From contig NC_049984.1 in assembly GCF_000003815.2 (NCBI RefSeq), forward strand, positions 8,554,420-8,618,419: DNA of 64,000 bases, written 5' to 3'. A model generated the notes under the pieces. The model was not told the origin of the DNA. It did no database searches and worked only from the letters and a program-made list of their open reading frames with translations. Source of the DNA: Branchiostoma floridae (Eukaryota; Chordata; Leptocardii; Amphioxiformes; Branchiostomatidae). The position numbers and the translations under genes were made by a program. Shown here in pieces: positions 30,201 to 40,049 of this stretch (position 1 is the first letter of the stretch; each line of letters begins with the position of its first letter).

Positions 30201-30575
30201 TCGATTTGATGTCATAAAATTATTGACCAGGCTGTAACAGAACTAGTCCCTGACAATATTGATATAACATTTTCCGTTGCATGTAGAGAGCTGCATTTTG
30301 CAGGACGCACGCATGTACGGTTATCCGTAAAGTTTGCAACCGCACTAAGATCGTACGACGTCATGACTGAGCTCTAATACAGAACAAATGACTAACCTTT
30401 TCAAACAGTAGTGACATCGAGTGCGCAGCAACTCCCCGTCAGTCAATGTATAAGAGTACGGCTCCTCCTTCACAATCAGTGTCCCCGGTTCGATCCCCGA
30501 GGAACCCTTCTTATTGCACCGAATCCCCCGGCCCTGGCCGATTTCACAGAAGAGCTCGCCCTGTATCCTCGCCAT
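24204..30575 (-). CDS. SMYD-family protein (split SET domain + MYND zinc finger), gapped model
   Basis: Exons on the minus strand: 30575-30397, 29837-29774, 29130-29039, 28451-28405, 28004-27877, 27442-27375, 26991-26889, 26471-26363, 25493-25374, one exon cut by the gap (from the N run to 24881) and 24341-24204 with stop. Seen in order: N-terminal SET part (GRGIRCNKKGSSGIEPGTLI); a full MYND finger CHYC, x9, CDAC, x4, C, x3, C, then HHTPEC; SET core with SMINHSCKSNC and FIRPGEQ; post-SET LCQCADC, with a further CESC; helical C-terminal TPR-like region (YYRLGDQSAALPYLRQ, then AKTTLTITSGEESGLVQDV). SMYD proteins are lysine methyltransferases (known); the NHSC motif is intact. I cannot assign it to SMYD1, 2 or 3. 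Phases agree across the exons that can be tested; the exon lost in the gap prevents a closed frame. The 25374 donor looks U12-type. Confidence 0.85.
24602..24870 (-). repeat. Dispersed repeat cluster, copy 1 (antisense)
   Basis: The reverse complement reads TTTTTCATGGACG or similar, GTGTCTGTGTGTGTC, then AAGGTCAGGTCGATTTTGGG, TTTGGTACTGCAGAAGAACTTT and CCTGGACATGCTATGATCTGG. The same ordered landmarks recur at 27060-27330, 32060-32345 and 32700-32925. Class unknown. Confidence 0.5.
24931..25030. other. Assembly gap (100 N) inside a SMYD exon
   Basis: Exactly 100 N, a conventional placeholder for unknown length. The minus-strand sequence leaving it (TAC TAC AGA CTG GGT) is already coding, so the gap removes the 5' part of an exon and perhaps others. 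Confidence 0.95.
25364..25373 (-). other. U12-type AT-AC 5' splice site candidate
   Basis: Immediately after the coding segment ending in LDKEQAE, the minus strand reads ATATCCTTTT, the exact consensus for a minor-spliceosome AT-AC donor. No GT donor occurs in frame before a stop codon at about 25338. Splicing here would leave phase 1. The partner acceptor is not identified and may lie in the N run at 24931-25030. Confidence 0.6.
27060..27330 (+). repeat. Dispersed repeat cluster, copy 2
   Basis: CGTGAAAAATGAAGGGACAATTTGTTTGTGTCTG, then TTGTGATCAG, AAGGTCATGGTCAATTATGG, CTTGGTACTGCAATAGAACTT and TTTTGTCCTGGACATGCTAAGAT. It lies in the SMYD intron between exons 6 and 7. Confidence 0.5.
29160..29265 (+). 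repeat. Dispersed SINE-like repeat, 5' part
   Basis: CCTAACTGTCCATCACAATTAGCAGTTC, GCATGGCAATTAGCAA, GACCAATGAAAGAGTGGCTATACATG. Same family as 11770-11930; it ends shortly before the 50-bp palindrome. Confidence 0.5.
29328..29377. repeat. Perfect 50-bp palindrome followed by a T run
   Basis: Two exact 24-nt arms (29328-29351 and 29354-29377) are separated by only AA. The left arm begins ACGACTGAAAGCATGGACTC and the right arm is its full reverse complement. A T-run follows from about 29377. It lies in the SMYD intron between exons 2 and 3. It could be a foldback relic or an assembly or cloning artefact. Confidence 0.9.
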
Positions 30576-31758
30576 GTTTGAAGCACAACTGTGCTACAAG
30601 AGAGCTCGGACCAGAAATAGTAAGAGGGACAGCGTGTGGGCTACTGACAGTTGTTTCCAGAAATATCCTGCCCTCTGTTCGCAGCGCCGGGCCATCTTCC
30701 ACTCTTCGCATGTCAAACGTGCCATCGGAGAAACTAAAGAGCGCCCTTCCATCATGGCCTGGTAACCATACCCCATGGGCACCATTAGGCCTACGTCACA
30801 TTTCCAAACCGGCCGGGGCCCGTCGGGCAGCTTTCGGGAACGAAAAGAATGCTATAAAAGACACCAAACTACACAATAAGTAAAGATAATAGTCATGGGC
30901 ATTTTTTGTGTATATTTTTACGTATAACGTTACATTTATATCTTTCGTTTTCACAAACAGTCCAGCCGCGGGCCCATGTTTGGAAATGTGGCGTTAGCCT
31001 AACCATACTCCAAGGGCAACTTTAGGGGTGTTTCACCGATCCAAGCATATTGCAGGTATGATTAGATAAAGGGGCAGATTCCAGGTATACCATGATCAGT
31101 TTGGCCAGGCAACCAGAGAGTGCTTGTCTCATCAATGCTCCCCTACACTACAAAGCACTTGCCCTTTTCTATATAGCCTATCTTTCTAAACGGCCTTTCT
31201 AATAACATGTCGTGAGCGAAGAAACTGAACTCACATTAACATTCCCCGGCTTACACCAACGAACAAGGCGGGCGGGCAACACTGTCAGCACCGTACTACC
31301 GTAGTGATATCAGGAGCTCACGCTGGTATGGTTACCTGGGGCTATGGCGAGTTCTATCCGTACGAGGCCATGCTATTATAGTCAATCATTGTCTGTACTA
31401 CTGACAGAAATTACAGTAAGAAAAAACGGTTAAATATGTCACTAATTCAAAAAGATCGTCTGCAAATGTCGTTCATATGCGTAAAGGATGAGATTGTTAC
31501 TATGGTAAGACCATATATAGGAACTCTTGTCCTCCTCTGTGCACGTGACCCAAAGCGGGCTCCCATATATACTGTACTTGTCCAAGTGAAGTGTCCAAAT
31601 GAAATTTCCAGTTTTAAAAGAATACTAATCATTTTCTGACCATCTGCACCATTTTGCCAATTGCGATTTATTAACAAATCATTCGATAAATTGATCCGAT
31701 CGGTGCCTAGTTGTTGTGAATGGCGCAGTCAAGTGAGATACCCGCTTTGCGTTTGCAG
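30576..31758. other. Spacer between SMYD start and the acyl-CoA synthetase fragment
   Basis: This contains the SMYD 5' UTR/promoter on the minus side. I looked specifically for upstream acyl-CoA synthetase exons (AMP-binding motifs such as TSGTTGxPK or a GWYxTG end) on the plus strand and saw none. Palindromic GGCCGGGGCCCGTCGGGC-type GC-rich sequence lies near 30815. No other feature was recognised. Confidence 0.4.
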
Positions 31759-34241
31759 GGACATTGGAGTCCTTGACGGAGATGGTATGCTGACAATCAC
31801 AGGCAGAATCAAGGTAAGTCACACTGATTATCATGTGAAAAGCTCAAATATGTAATGAAAACTTAATATTTTGGAGACGATGTCTCATAAAATCGTTTTT
31901 CTACATCGTTATTTTTTATTACCGTTTGTATGTTATGGTTCCTTTGCAGGATATGATAATAAAAGACGTGAGCAACGTTCCTCCTTCCTTTGTGGAGCAA
32001 GTTCTACTGCAGCACCCAAAAGTCTTGGATGTAAAGGTAAGAGTCAGTTTAAAAGAGAGGCCAAATTCAACTTTTTTACGTCCATGAAAAATGAATGCAC
32101 AGTTGTGTGTTTGTTTATGTGTGTGTGTCTGTGTTTCTGCATATTTGTGATCAGAAAAAAATCAACAATCTCCTGGATGGATTCTGATAATATTTGGTAT
32201 TTGGGGAGGTATTGGCAAGACAAAGATCAGGTTGACTTTCAGCCACCTCGTGGCTATCCATGATACTGCAGCAGAGCTTCCAACTTCTGCATCTTTTGTC
32301 CTGGTCCTGGACATGCTATGCTACTACTTTGGCGACGCCTCGGCGGCTAGACTAACAAAATATTATTGCTGTTCTTGCTATTCTGATCAAACTCAACTTC
32401 TAATCAAACGCAACTTCGGAACGTTGATATTGAGAAGTTATCTATTGAAATTTGTTTCTTTTAACTTGGCCTGATATGATGTACCTTCTTTCGCCAGGTT
32501 GTTGGTGTACCGGATCCCGCTTTTGTGGAGGAGATCTGTGCTTGCATCATGTCAGTATATACTTCAAATATTTTAGTATTTGCTATATCCCAAACTAATC
32601 TTGTATCTTTGATATTTCTTTTATACCATCGAGATGTGTCAAAGTTTGCCATGATAAATTCTAGGTCATTGTTATAAAACGGTTTTCAACCAACGATATG
32701 AATCTGTATGGTTAACTCCACGGAAATGGAGGTATAGTTTTCGGTGAATGTACCAATTCGCGTATCCCCAGCAATCGCCTAAGAACCTCTCGGTGTATTG
32801 TGATGATATTTACGTGGGTAAACACAAAGCTCAAGGTCAAATTTGGGCCCTCTGGCGACTGACATTGGTACTGAATAGAACTTTCTGTTTCTACATCTTT
32901 TTTCCTGACATGCCATGGTCTGATTTGATTTGATTTGCAGATTGAAGCATGACCAAAAGCTGGACGTGGAGGAGATGAAGAAGTTTTCAACAAATAACGG
33001 GGTAATGTCAATGATCTTACTTTTAAATGTCTAGCCTGAAAGCAGTTAATCTATAAAATACTATAAAGTTACGGTTCTGCTAACATCTTTTCCTAGAAAT
33101 CTACGTTTTATACAGATATGTTGACATGCCATAAATACAGTTGACTATATCTCAGTACTTGTACTAGTGTTAATGTTACTTCTTGTACTAATGTTAATGT
33201 TACTGTTGACACACTTTGGGCTACTTTGGATACTTCATACAGAACCAGGTAGTAGCTAGTCTTCCTTGAGTACAAAAGAACAACATACAATTATTTCATG
33301 ATACACAACAGTTGTCAAGGCTATTTGCAAACTATATCAAAATTGACTGACTTATATGGAGATGATTTAAAATCTCCTGCCTAAACCAGTCCAAAATCTT
33401 ATGATAGCAACATATCATACCGGTATCACATTATTTAGCTCTATCCCCATAAATCCTAATGATATTCTGCACACAGTCACAGTGACTACTACTTGTGATT
33501 TATTCTCTACAAACTCTGTTACAGTTGGTTGGAAACCTAACCCCTGGTTACTTCGTCATCATGGACAGTTTCCCGAAGACCCCAACTGGACGAAAGGTAT
33601 CAGATCTTCAAACGTATTACACCATCGCTTTAGTTTAGTCTCTGTGGTAGCTATGCTGAAATCGATCCACTCCACTCATTCGCTCACTCGGTGGTTTTAT
33701 TCGATGGTTATAGCAAAGAACCAGGCGTTATGGCACCATATACACCTCCGGGCGCGGGCCATTCAGCACTCAGATTACGAATTCCCAAAACGAATGGACA
33801 TGTTGTGGGTTATGATATCAATGAACTTGCTTTATATGGGACCTGGTGATAACTTTTAGGAACCTTTAGGCAATCCCAAAAAAGTGGAAAAGTCGGCCCA
33901 TTTTCAGTAAATCTCTGAGCTGTCTTGAGTACACTGTGAATAAGACACAGTATAAGACGCCAATTGACTCGAGCAATTTCCTGTAACCTTTCTGGGACAC
34001 CTTTATTCGACCCTCACCTCACCTCACCTAGTCCCATCCAAATTCGACCAACTAATGTACAAGACATGTATTGGATTCAAATGCGGACACACAAGACTAC
34101 AAACAAACACACTAGCTGGTTGCAATACAGTTTTCACACTAGATTTACAAACAAACTACAATTCTCTTTAAACAGATCGACAGGAAGCAGATAAGAGCTA
34201 TTGCCATGGAGAGGCTGGGACTGAAGGAGAACGCAGAGTGA
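31759..34241 (+). CDS. C-terminal (AMP-binding_C) part of an acyl-CoA synthetase, ACSF2-like; N-terminal part not visible
   Basis: Six exons with compatible phases and GT-AG borders: 31759-31813, 31950-32036, 32498-32550, 32941-33001, 33525-33596, 34176-34241 (TGA). The peptide carries DIGVLDGDGMLTITGRIKD, EQVLLQHPKVLDVKVVGVPD, EEICACIMLKHDQKLDVEE, TPGYFVIMDSFPKTPTGRK and IDRKQIRAIAMERLGL. This is the lid domain of the ANL superfamily (hinge motif A8 and Lys motif A10), closest in feel to medium-chain ACSF2. The adenylation core, about 450 residues upstream in the family, is absent from the preceding sequence. Two departures from family consensus: the glycine-rich GGENI of motif A8 is replaced by KDVSNV, and motif A10 reads TPTGRKIDRK where TxSGKIxR is usual. 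Likely a 5'-truncated duplicate or a misassembled gene end; reading frames are open. Confidence 0.75.
32060..32345 (+). repeat. Dispersed repeat cluster, copy 3
   Basis: CGTCCATGAAAAATGAATGCACAG, a GTGTGTGTCTGTG run, TTTGTGATCAG, AAGATCAGGTTGACTTTCAG, GATACTGCAGCAGAGCTTC and TTTTGTCCTGGTCCTGGACATGCTA. It lies in the intron between acyl-CoA synthetase fragment exons 2 and 3. Confidence 0.5.
32700..32925 (+). repeat. Dispersed repeat cluster, copy 4
   Basis: AAGAACCTCTCGGTGTATTGTGATGATATT, CTCAAGGTCAAATTTGGGCC, CATTGGTACTGAATAGAACTTTCTG and TTTTTTCCTGACATGCCATGGTCTG. The copy ends about 15 bp before the acceptor of synthetase-fragment exon 4 (32941). Confidence 0.5.
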
Positions 34242-35091
34242 GAGATGACGTCATCACACCTCTGGTCTCCCTCACGAGACAAAAATCGCGAGGCATGCGG
34301 AGATCAATCTTACTGTTGCTATTCAAGATGATAAGATACCTATAGCTATCAAATACTGCTTACTTCGTTTAAGGTTACAAGAACTAATATTGGATGGTTT
34401 TATGGACCGTGAGTATTGTTAACGCGACAAGTTTTTTTTCACAATCATATTTTTTTTTAATCTGACAACATGTCAACAATTTGTGAATTGTCGTCTGCTA
34501 ATAATAGCCAGGAATTATATATAACGTTATACGACTGGATACCAGGCTATGAAATTTAGACACTTCATAATCTTATGCAGGCTCTCCTGTTACAATTCTA
34601 CTTGATTGATGTCAAATACTAGTATTGATGTGTCCAGACGTCGACTATAAAGTATTCACACTTCCAATCGTTTGTCGGAAGTTTGTTGTAATGGTTACAA
34701 TATACCACGGAAGAGATTGGGTCAGAATCGGATACTTACATCGTGGATATCAATTTTTGCGACAGTGTCATCCTGTGATACCGTACATATACGCCAGGTG
34801 ACGCTGCTGGAAGTTAAAAATTATCATATACAAATATACAATTATCATAATGATATAATGTTAACTTTGATTGGATTGGATCTACTTGACAAAACTTGAC
34901 AAAACTTCTCTGATTGGACAGACACTGTCATGTGATCAAATAAACAGACCATTAGCGAGCGTCATATGACGAATCATCCCGCCATTTTTGACTTCTTCTT
35001 CCGTTCAGAAGGTTTTCGTCAAACCTTGGTCAAAGCAACTAGCGCACTGCAAGGAAGTTTAATACTTGCTCTCTGGAGATACCGTTAAAGC
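34242..35091. promoter_or_regulatory. Spacer with probable promoter of the FAM111-like gene
   Basis: 34242 to about 34900 is AT-rich with nothing recognised. Nearer the gene are TCATGTGATC (34928), an E-box/M-box-like site, and CCCGCCATTTTTG (34978), which matches the YY1 core GCCAT in the orientation common at TATA-less promoters. Roles are inferred from motif resemblance only. Confidence 0.35.
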
Positions 35092-38000
35092 ATGTCTCTG
35101 CGATCCTCGCAACCTACAATCGACAAGTATTGCGAGCGGGCGTCAAATCTTGTCCCGACAAGAAGCACTTCTCCTGAGAATGAACTGTCCTGGGTTTCTG
35201 CAAGGCCGCAGGCTGGCAGCGATTTAACTCCTGAGTCAGCTGTAAAGAGGGTAAGGTCACTTTCACAGCGTCGCGGATTGGGCCGTTCTGTCACTGATGG
35301 TGCCAGTAACACACCCGCAAACGTGACAGCGCTAGCCTCATCCACGTCCGATGGCGCCACGACGACCTCTTCACCGTTTGTCCCCTCGGTCACCCCATCG
35401 AACCGCAGGGCAGCAGGGTCATCACGATCGCCGTCCAAACCCCACAAAGCAGGTGGACCGAGAGGCCTCGGCACATCTGAGCCATGTCGTAAACGGAAAA
35501 GCGAGAGTTTGGTGGAAAGTGGCGGCAATATTCTGCAGGTAAAGTGTGTGTGTGTTTAATCTCGCCACGCCAAGAACTAGAAGGGAATTCCCGCTTAGAA
35601 AAGGGACTTCCCCTCTGGATTTTCTGGAATGTATATTTCTATCAAGGAGTGTTTCCATGGATGCCATCCTCATCCTTTGGGCATCAATGCGATCATGCTA
35701 AAAATTGCCGTCATCATTCACGAAGGTTGTTCAACAAATGACAGAAATAAAAAGAACGTGGTAATATGTGACAGTGTTTATCAAACAATAGTAAGCTAAG
35801 GAATTCTTTATCTTTGTTTTTGTGTTTTCACATGTTTGTCTTTGACTTTGGAAGTCTTCCATCAGGACTTGAAAATTCAGCTTTGTTTAATACTGAATGA
35901 AAGTGATACACATAAAAAATGCAAAAGAAAACAACATGACTATCCACTTTTTCGAGTTGTTTTTCAGCTCATGTTGTAACTTCTTAAAATTGTAAAGTTT
36001 ATGTCAGAAACAGACAAAAAGTGATGCATGCATGGTCATCATTATGATCAATTCAGTGTGGTCTTAGAAAAGTGACAAATGACGTTATCAAATGCAGTGT
36101 CCTGAAGTAATTCTGTTTTAAAAGAGATTGAATTGTATTTGACTTGACCTATTTGCCATCTTTTCTAGTGTTTAAAACAATGCACCATTTGTTCCTTCCT
36201 AGGAAGTGGCAAACAAAAAACACAAAACAAAAAAACCATTAACCTCAACCCAGGTCCAAGAGGAAAATGAACAACAAAGCAAGGGTATGTTTGCTTATTT
36301 ATGCTTTATAGTTTGTTTGTGTAACCACTGTAACACACAAGTTTTGTACATTACCATGTAAGATTAGAAGAAATTCTCATGTATGAGTGTAGCAAGGTGG
36401 TTTGCCACCTGCTTTGCCTGGAAAAACAGGAAACTGTCAATCTCTTGCTAATCCCCTACCTGTCAACAAAGCTCGTTGACAGGTATACGACGATTCTGTG
36501 TTCTTTTCATGTTGAAACAACAAAGTATTTCACACCTATATTTTATGAGTTTACATCATGTATCCCACAGAGGATGGCACAAATCCATCTAGCACAATAG
36601 TGGGATTTTTTTGCCGGAATTTTTCAGTTGGTCCAGATAGTTGATGCAAGGAACTGTTCTCAGGGTATGCTTTCATACCGAGGTCAACTGAGATAGCACA
36701 GAAAGGAAACCACTCCAGACCCCTGCGATATACATGTGTCTAGTAATAAGTCCTGGCAACTGTAACCACCTTTCAGTTCAGCCCCTGGCTGTGAATAGTG
36801 AGTAGTCAGCCCACCCAGTAACAATATCAATGTTTTCTTTTCAATGTCCACAGAGGTCATGTTTCGGCTGAAGGTTGCAGAGATGGGGCTAAAAGAAGTC
36901 TTTGAAATTAGAGCACCGCAAAACCAGCCCATCCTAGATGCTCTTCAGGCTGATGCAAGACTGGAGAAAATCAAGAAGAAGATCCCTAAAATTTACCTCC
37001 ATCCCGATGGCAAGACTACCGTCAAGGGGATACCAAACATTGGCAGCCCCTGCAGTGTGATAGAAGGTGGAAGGTTCGAGGCAAGATTTGGAAAAGATCA
37101 GAACTGTAACATGTATAGTGATGACGAGCTGAAATGCAGTGAAAGGTATAAGATATACTTAGATGTTAGAAATCGAAAGAACAAAACCAAGTGGCTGACC
37201 AGGAGAAACCCAAACTCGTTCGATTTTCCGATCTTGGTCGACTGCCTTCCCAATGACACACTTTTAACAGCTTTGCTCAGAGATGTGAGGATTGACAACG
37301 AAAGGGTAAGGTATACTAAACTCATCTGCAAAGATAGTGCTGGGGAGATAAACATTAAACTCACAGATAAGTCTTCCTTTCATCATGACAGTGTTTTCAC
37401 TTGTCATGTGCTTAAAACCTCACAAGTCAGTGACCAAGAATGGGGGAAAGGTTGTGCAGGACAATATGACAGAATTTATCAGACTACTGGTATGTCAGAC
37501 AGTAAAAAGATAAGTACTGAGATTGAGAACATAGATCCACAGGTAGAAATAGCCATGTCAGGTACTGACAGTAGTGGGAGTCTGCAGAAAGACAAGGTAA
37601 CCCTAGAGGTAAAGAAGATCATACATGGGAGCCAGACTCAAGTAGCCGAGCTCCTGAAGGTAGACTTTGAGCAGAAAGAGTCAAGCAATGCAGAAAGGAA
37701 ACGTAAGAGGAAATTGGATCAGTTTGCAGAGCCTTATAGACAGGATTTTTACAATGCCAACAAGGGGATCAGTGTCTTATTGGTTGAGAAGCTTGGCAAG
37801 TTAGCTCGCTCTGTTGGTGTTCTTGTTAAAAATGGCAATCCTTATGGTACATGCTTCAGACTTGGCTCCAAGTACGTAATGACTAACAGCCATGTCACAG
37901 AAATGGCTGAAATGGCAGGCATCTGCAGTAATGCCTTTGTATTCTTAAACTACAAGAAGTCGAGGGATTTCGACAAACAGCCATCAGAGGATTTGTTGGA

Positions 38001-38529
38001 ATTCAAAGTTCTACGTGTCGTTTGTAGCAGTCAGGTTGGTGATCTAGATTACAGTCTGTTAGAACTGGACATTCCTGATGACCAGGCAGAAAGGCTTCCA
38101 ATAGGTGTAGGGCATAAGATAGTCAAGCAAGCTCAACAGAATACAACTGTGACAATCATCGGACATCCTGGTGGTAGGCCCAAAAAGGTAGACCCTAGCT
38201 GTCCCGTGGTGGGTCCAAATCACAGAATCACAGTTTATCTGAAGTTCCACCCAGAACTTTGGGATGATTATGCCATGGTGTACGACGCAAAAAGAAATAA
38301 CTACATGTCTGGGTTTGGTTCGGGTGCCTCTGGGTCACCAGGGTTTGATGAAGATGGGAACCTAGTAGTTATGCACGCATGTGGGTACCATTTGTACGAT
38401 CGGTCTAAGACTGAGGTTGAACAAGGAGTCAGAATGACGGCCATAAGGGATGATCTCAAACAGCATCTGCCAGCTGACTTGTGGGACGACTTATTCCTTC
38501 CCCCAACAGAGAGCATGGAAGTTGATTAA
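35092..38529 (+). CDS. FAM111-like trypsin-fold serine protease with PIP-like N-terminus (734 aa)
   Basis: Exons 35092-35538, 36203-36284 and 36854-38529; 2205 nt, in frame. N-terminus: MSLRSSQPTIDKYC resembles a PCNA-interacting (PIP) box (Q7, I10, Y13), followed by a Ser/Pro-rich disordered stretch and basic clusters (CRKRKSE, NKKHKTKKP) suited to nuclear import. Residues about 178-260 and 274-363 look like two ubiquitin-like folds, as in FAM111A. A linker with ERKRKRKLDQF precedes the protease domain (about 498-713). Catalytic triad: His523 in TNSHVTEM, Asp575 in DLDYSLLELD, Ser669 in GASGSP, followed by HACGYHLY. Family knowledge: FAM111A/B are nuclear, chymotrypsin-like proteases; FAM111A binds PCNA and clears protein obstacles at replication forks. 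The match in the protease domain (IIGHPGG; FGSGASGSPGFDEDG) supports the family. Orthology to FAM111A or B cannot be assigned. The almost single-exon body could reflect retroposition followed by gain of 5' exons. Confidence 0.87.
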
Positions 38530-39179
38530 GGATATTATTGGTAATTTACCAATGAATACAAAAATGGGAAACTTGTATTGCATTGTGGTTACACCCATGG
38601 GGTGCATCATAGTGATAGGGTCGAAGTTTTGTTTTTTTGCTGATCTTAGGGCAAATTTTTTTGTTTGTTCTGGGGACAGGATTATACTTATACTACTATT
38701 ACTAGTTATAGTGTCTCCTCTTCAAATTTACAAATTCAATGGTTCTTGTTCATTTGCCAAATAGTAGAAGATAGCAGTCAGTTATCAAGGTCATCACCAA
38801 ACCTTCACAAAACAATTTGATACCACAAAAGTCAAAACAGAAAAAGTTGAAGCCTTCTTGACACCAAGTGCCTTTTAACTTACTAGTACATGTATGTTTT
38901 GAACGATGTATCTTTTGGAATAGGAGTTTTCATTTTCTTCCGTCTTTTAATGCAACTTCACAATTGTATCTTTTACTGACTTTTATCATGTTTCTGTTCA
39001 TTACCCACATCTGCCTCTCTCTATCACATGGGCAGATAAATAGTACAGGGGGGTGTTATTACATCAACTAGTTTAGAGCTTAATATGCAAGCAAACATGC
39101 TTCAAATATGAAGCATAAAAGTCCATATTTGTTTTAGAAATAGTGTAGAAGCTGTATTGCATAGTTGTTTATATATACT

Positions 39180-39182
<3 letters not shown>
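38530..39182 (+). other. 3'UTR/downstream region of the FAM111-like gene
   Basis: AT-rich sequence after the TAA-terminated reading frame. No AATAAA was seen close by; candidates are AATAAA at about 39509 and 39655. Nothing else was recognised. Confidence 0.35.

Positions 39183-39249
<67 letters not shown>
39183..39249. repeat. (TA)n microsatellite
   Basis: An uninterrupted TA run of about 66 bp, followed by TGTGTGTGTATGTGTATG. Open frames across it on both strands (repeating Tyr-Ile) are artefacts. Confidence 0.98.
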
Positions 39250-39259
<10 letters not shown>

Positions 39260-40049
39260 ATGTGTATGTTAGGTCACACTTATTCATTGTGTTGGTTCTC
39301 ATATGCAAAAGAATAAGGCTGAGCTGGAAGACTGAAAGTTCAATAGTGTTTGAGGGGCAAGTCTGTACCTAATGGTGCAGTCAGTCAGTCTCTGGGATTG
39401 AATATACTCAAGATATGAACTTCCTCCCAATCCTATCTTTTCATATGTCCTCTAAGTCTTACTAAAAATTTGCTTACAAGTAAAAAAGTCTGAGAACAAT
39501 TATGATAGCAAATAAATTGGTCTGGCCTTAGTCCATATCTACTGCCACTGATTTGTTTTGATGTGTAATTTATTCACTTAGTTTACAACAATGTGCATCT
39601 GCATAATAAGTACAACAGTTAAAAGTACAGATCTGTCATGCATTATAAGAGGGTAAATAAATGGTGCATTAGAACCCAGGGTGAGGCTGTATGTATGGTT
39701 TTTTTCTGATGATGCACTTTTATACTTTAAGTGTCAGAGTCAATTGGTGTACATCCGTCAATGGACAAGGATTGTCAGGTTTACTCGAAGGAAGCCTGTG
39801 TGATACAACTTTGGAGCCTGTGTGATACGGAAAGTTATCACACGGTCTGGAACACCTGTATCGAACGTTTTCGCGGCCCATGTATGACATAAACCAAGGT
39901 ACGCAGGCAGATTATTTCAAGTTCAACTCATGATGTAGCAAGAGTGTGATCAAGAAAAGGGAGACCTTTTTCTTGTTTGCTACTGTTAGAAAATATAATT
40001 AATAAATAGTTTGCTGAGGAAAAGGACACAATAGACAAAACGGGAAAAA

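Noticed and set aside
30446-30883. 145-residue plus-strand frame
   Set aside because: It is antisense to SMYD exon 1 over its GC-rich first part and shows no family resemblance.
39102-39372. Open frames of alternating Tyr-Ile on both strands
   Set aside because: They are produced by the (TA)n microsatellite at 39183-39249 and have no other support.
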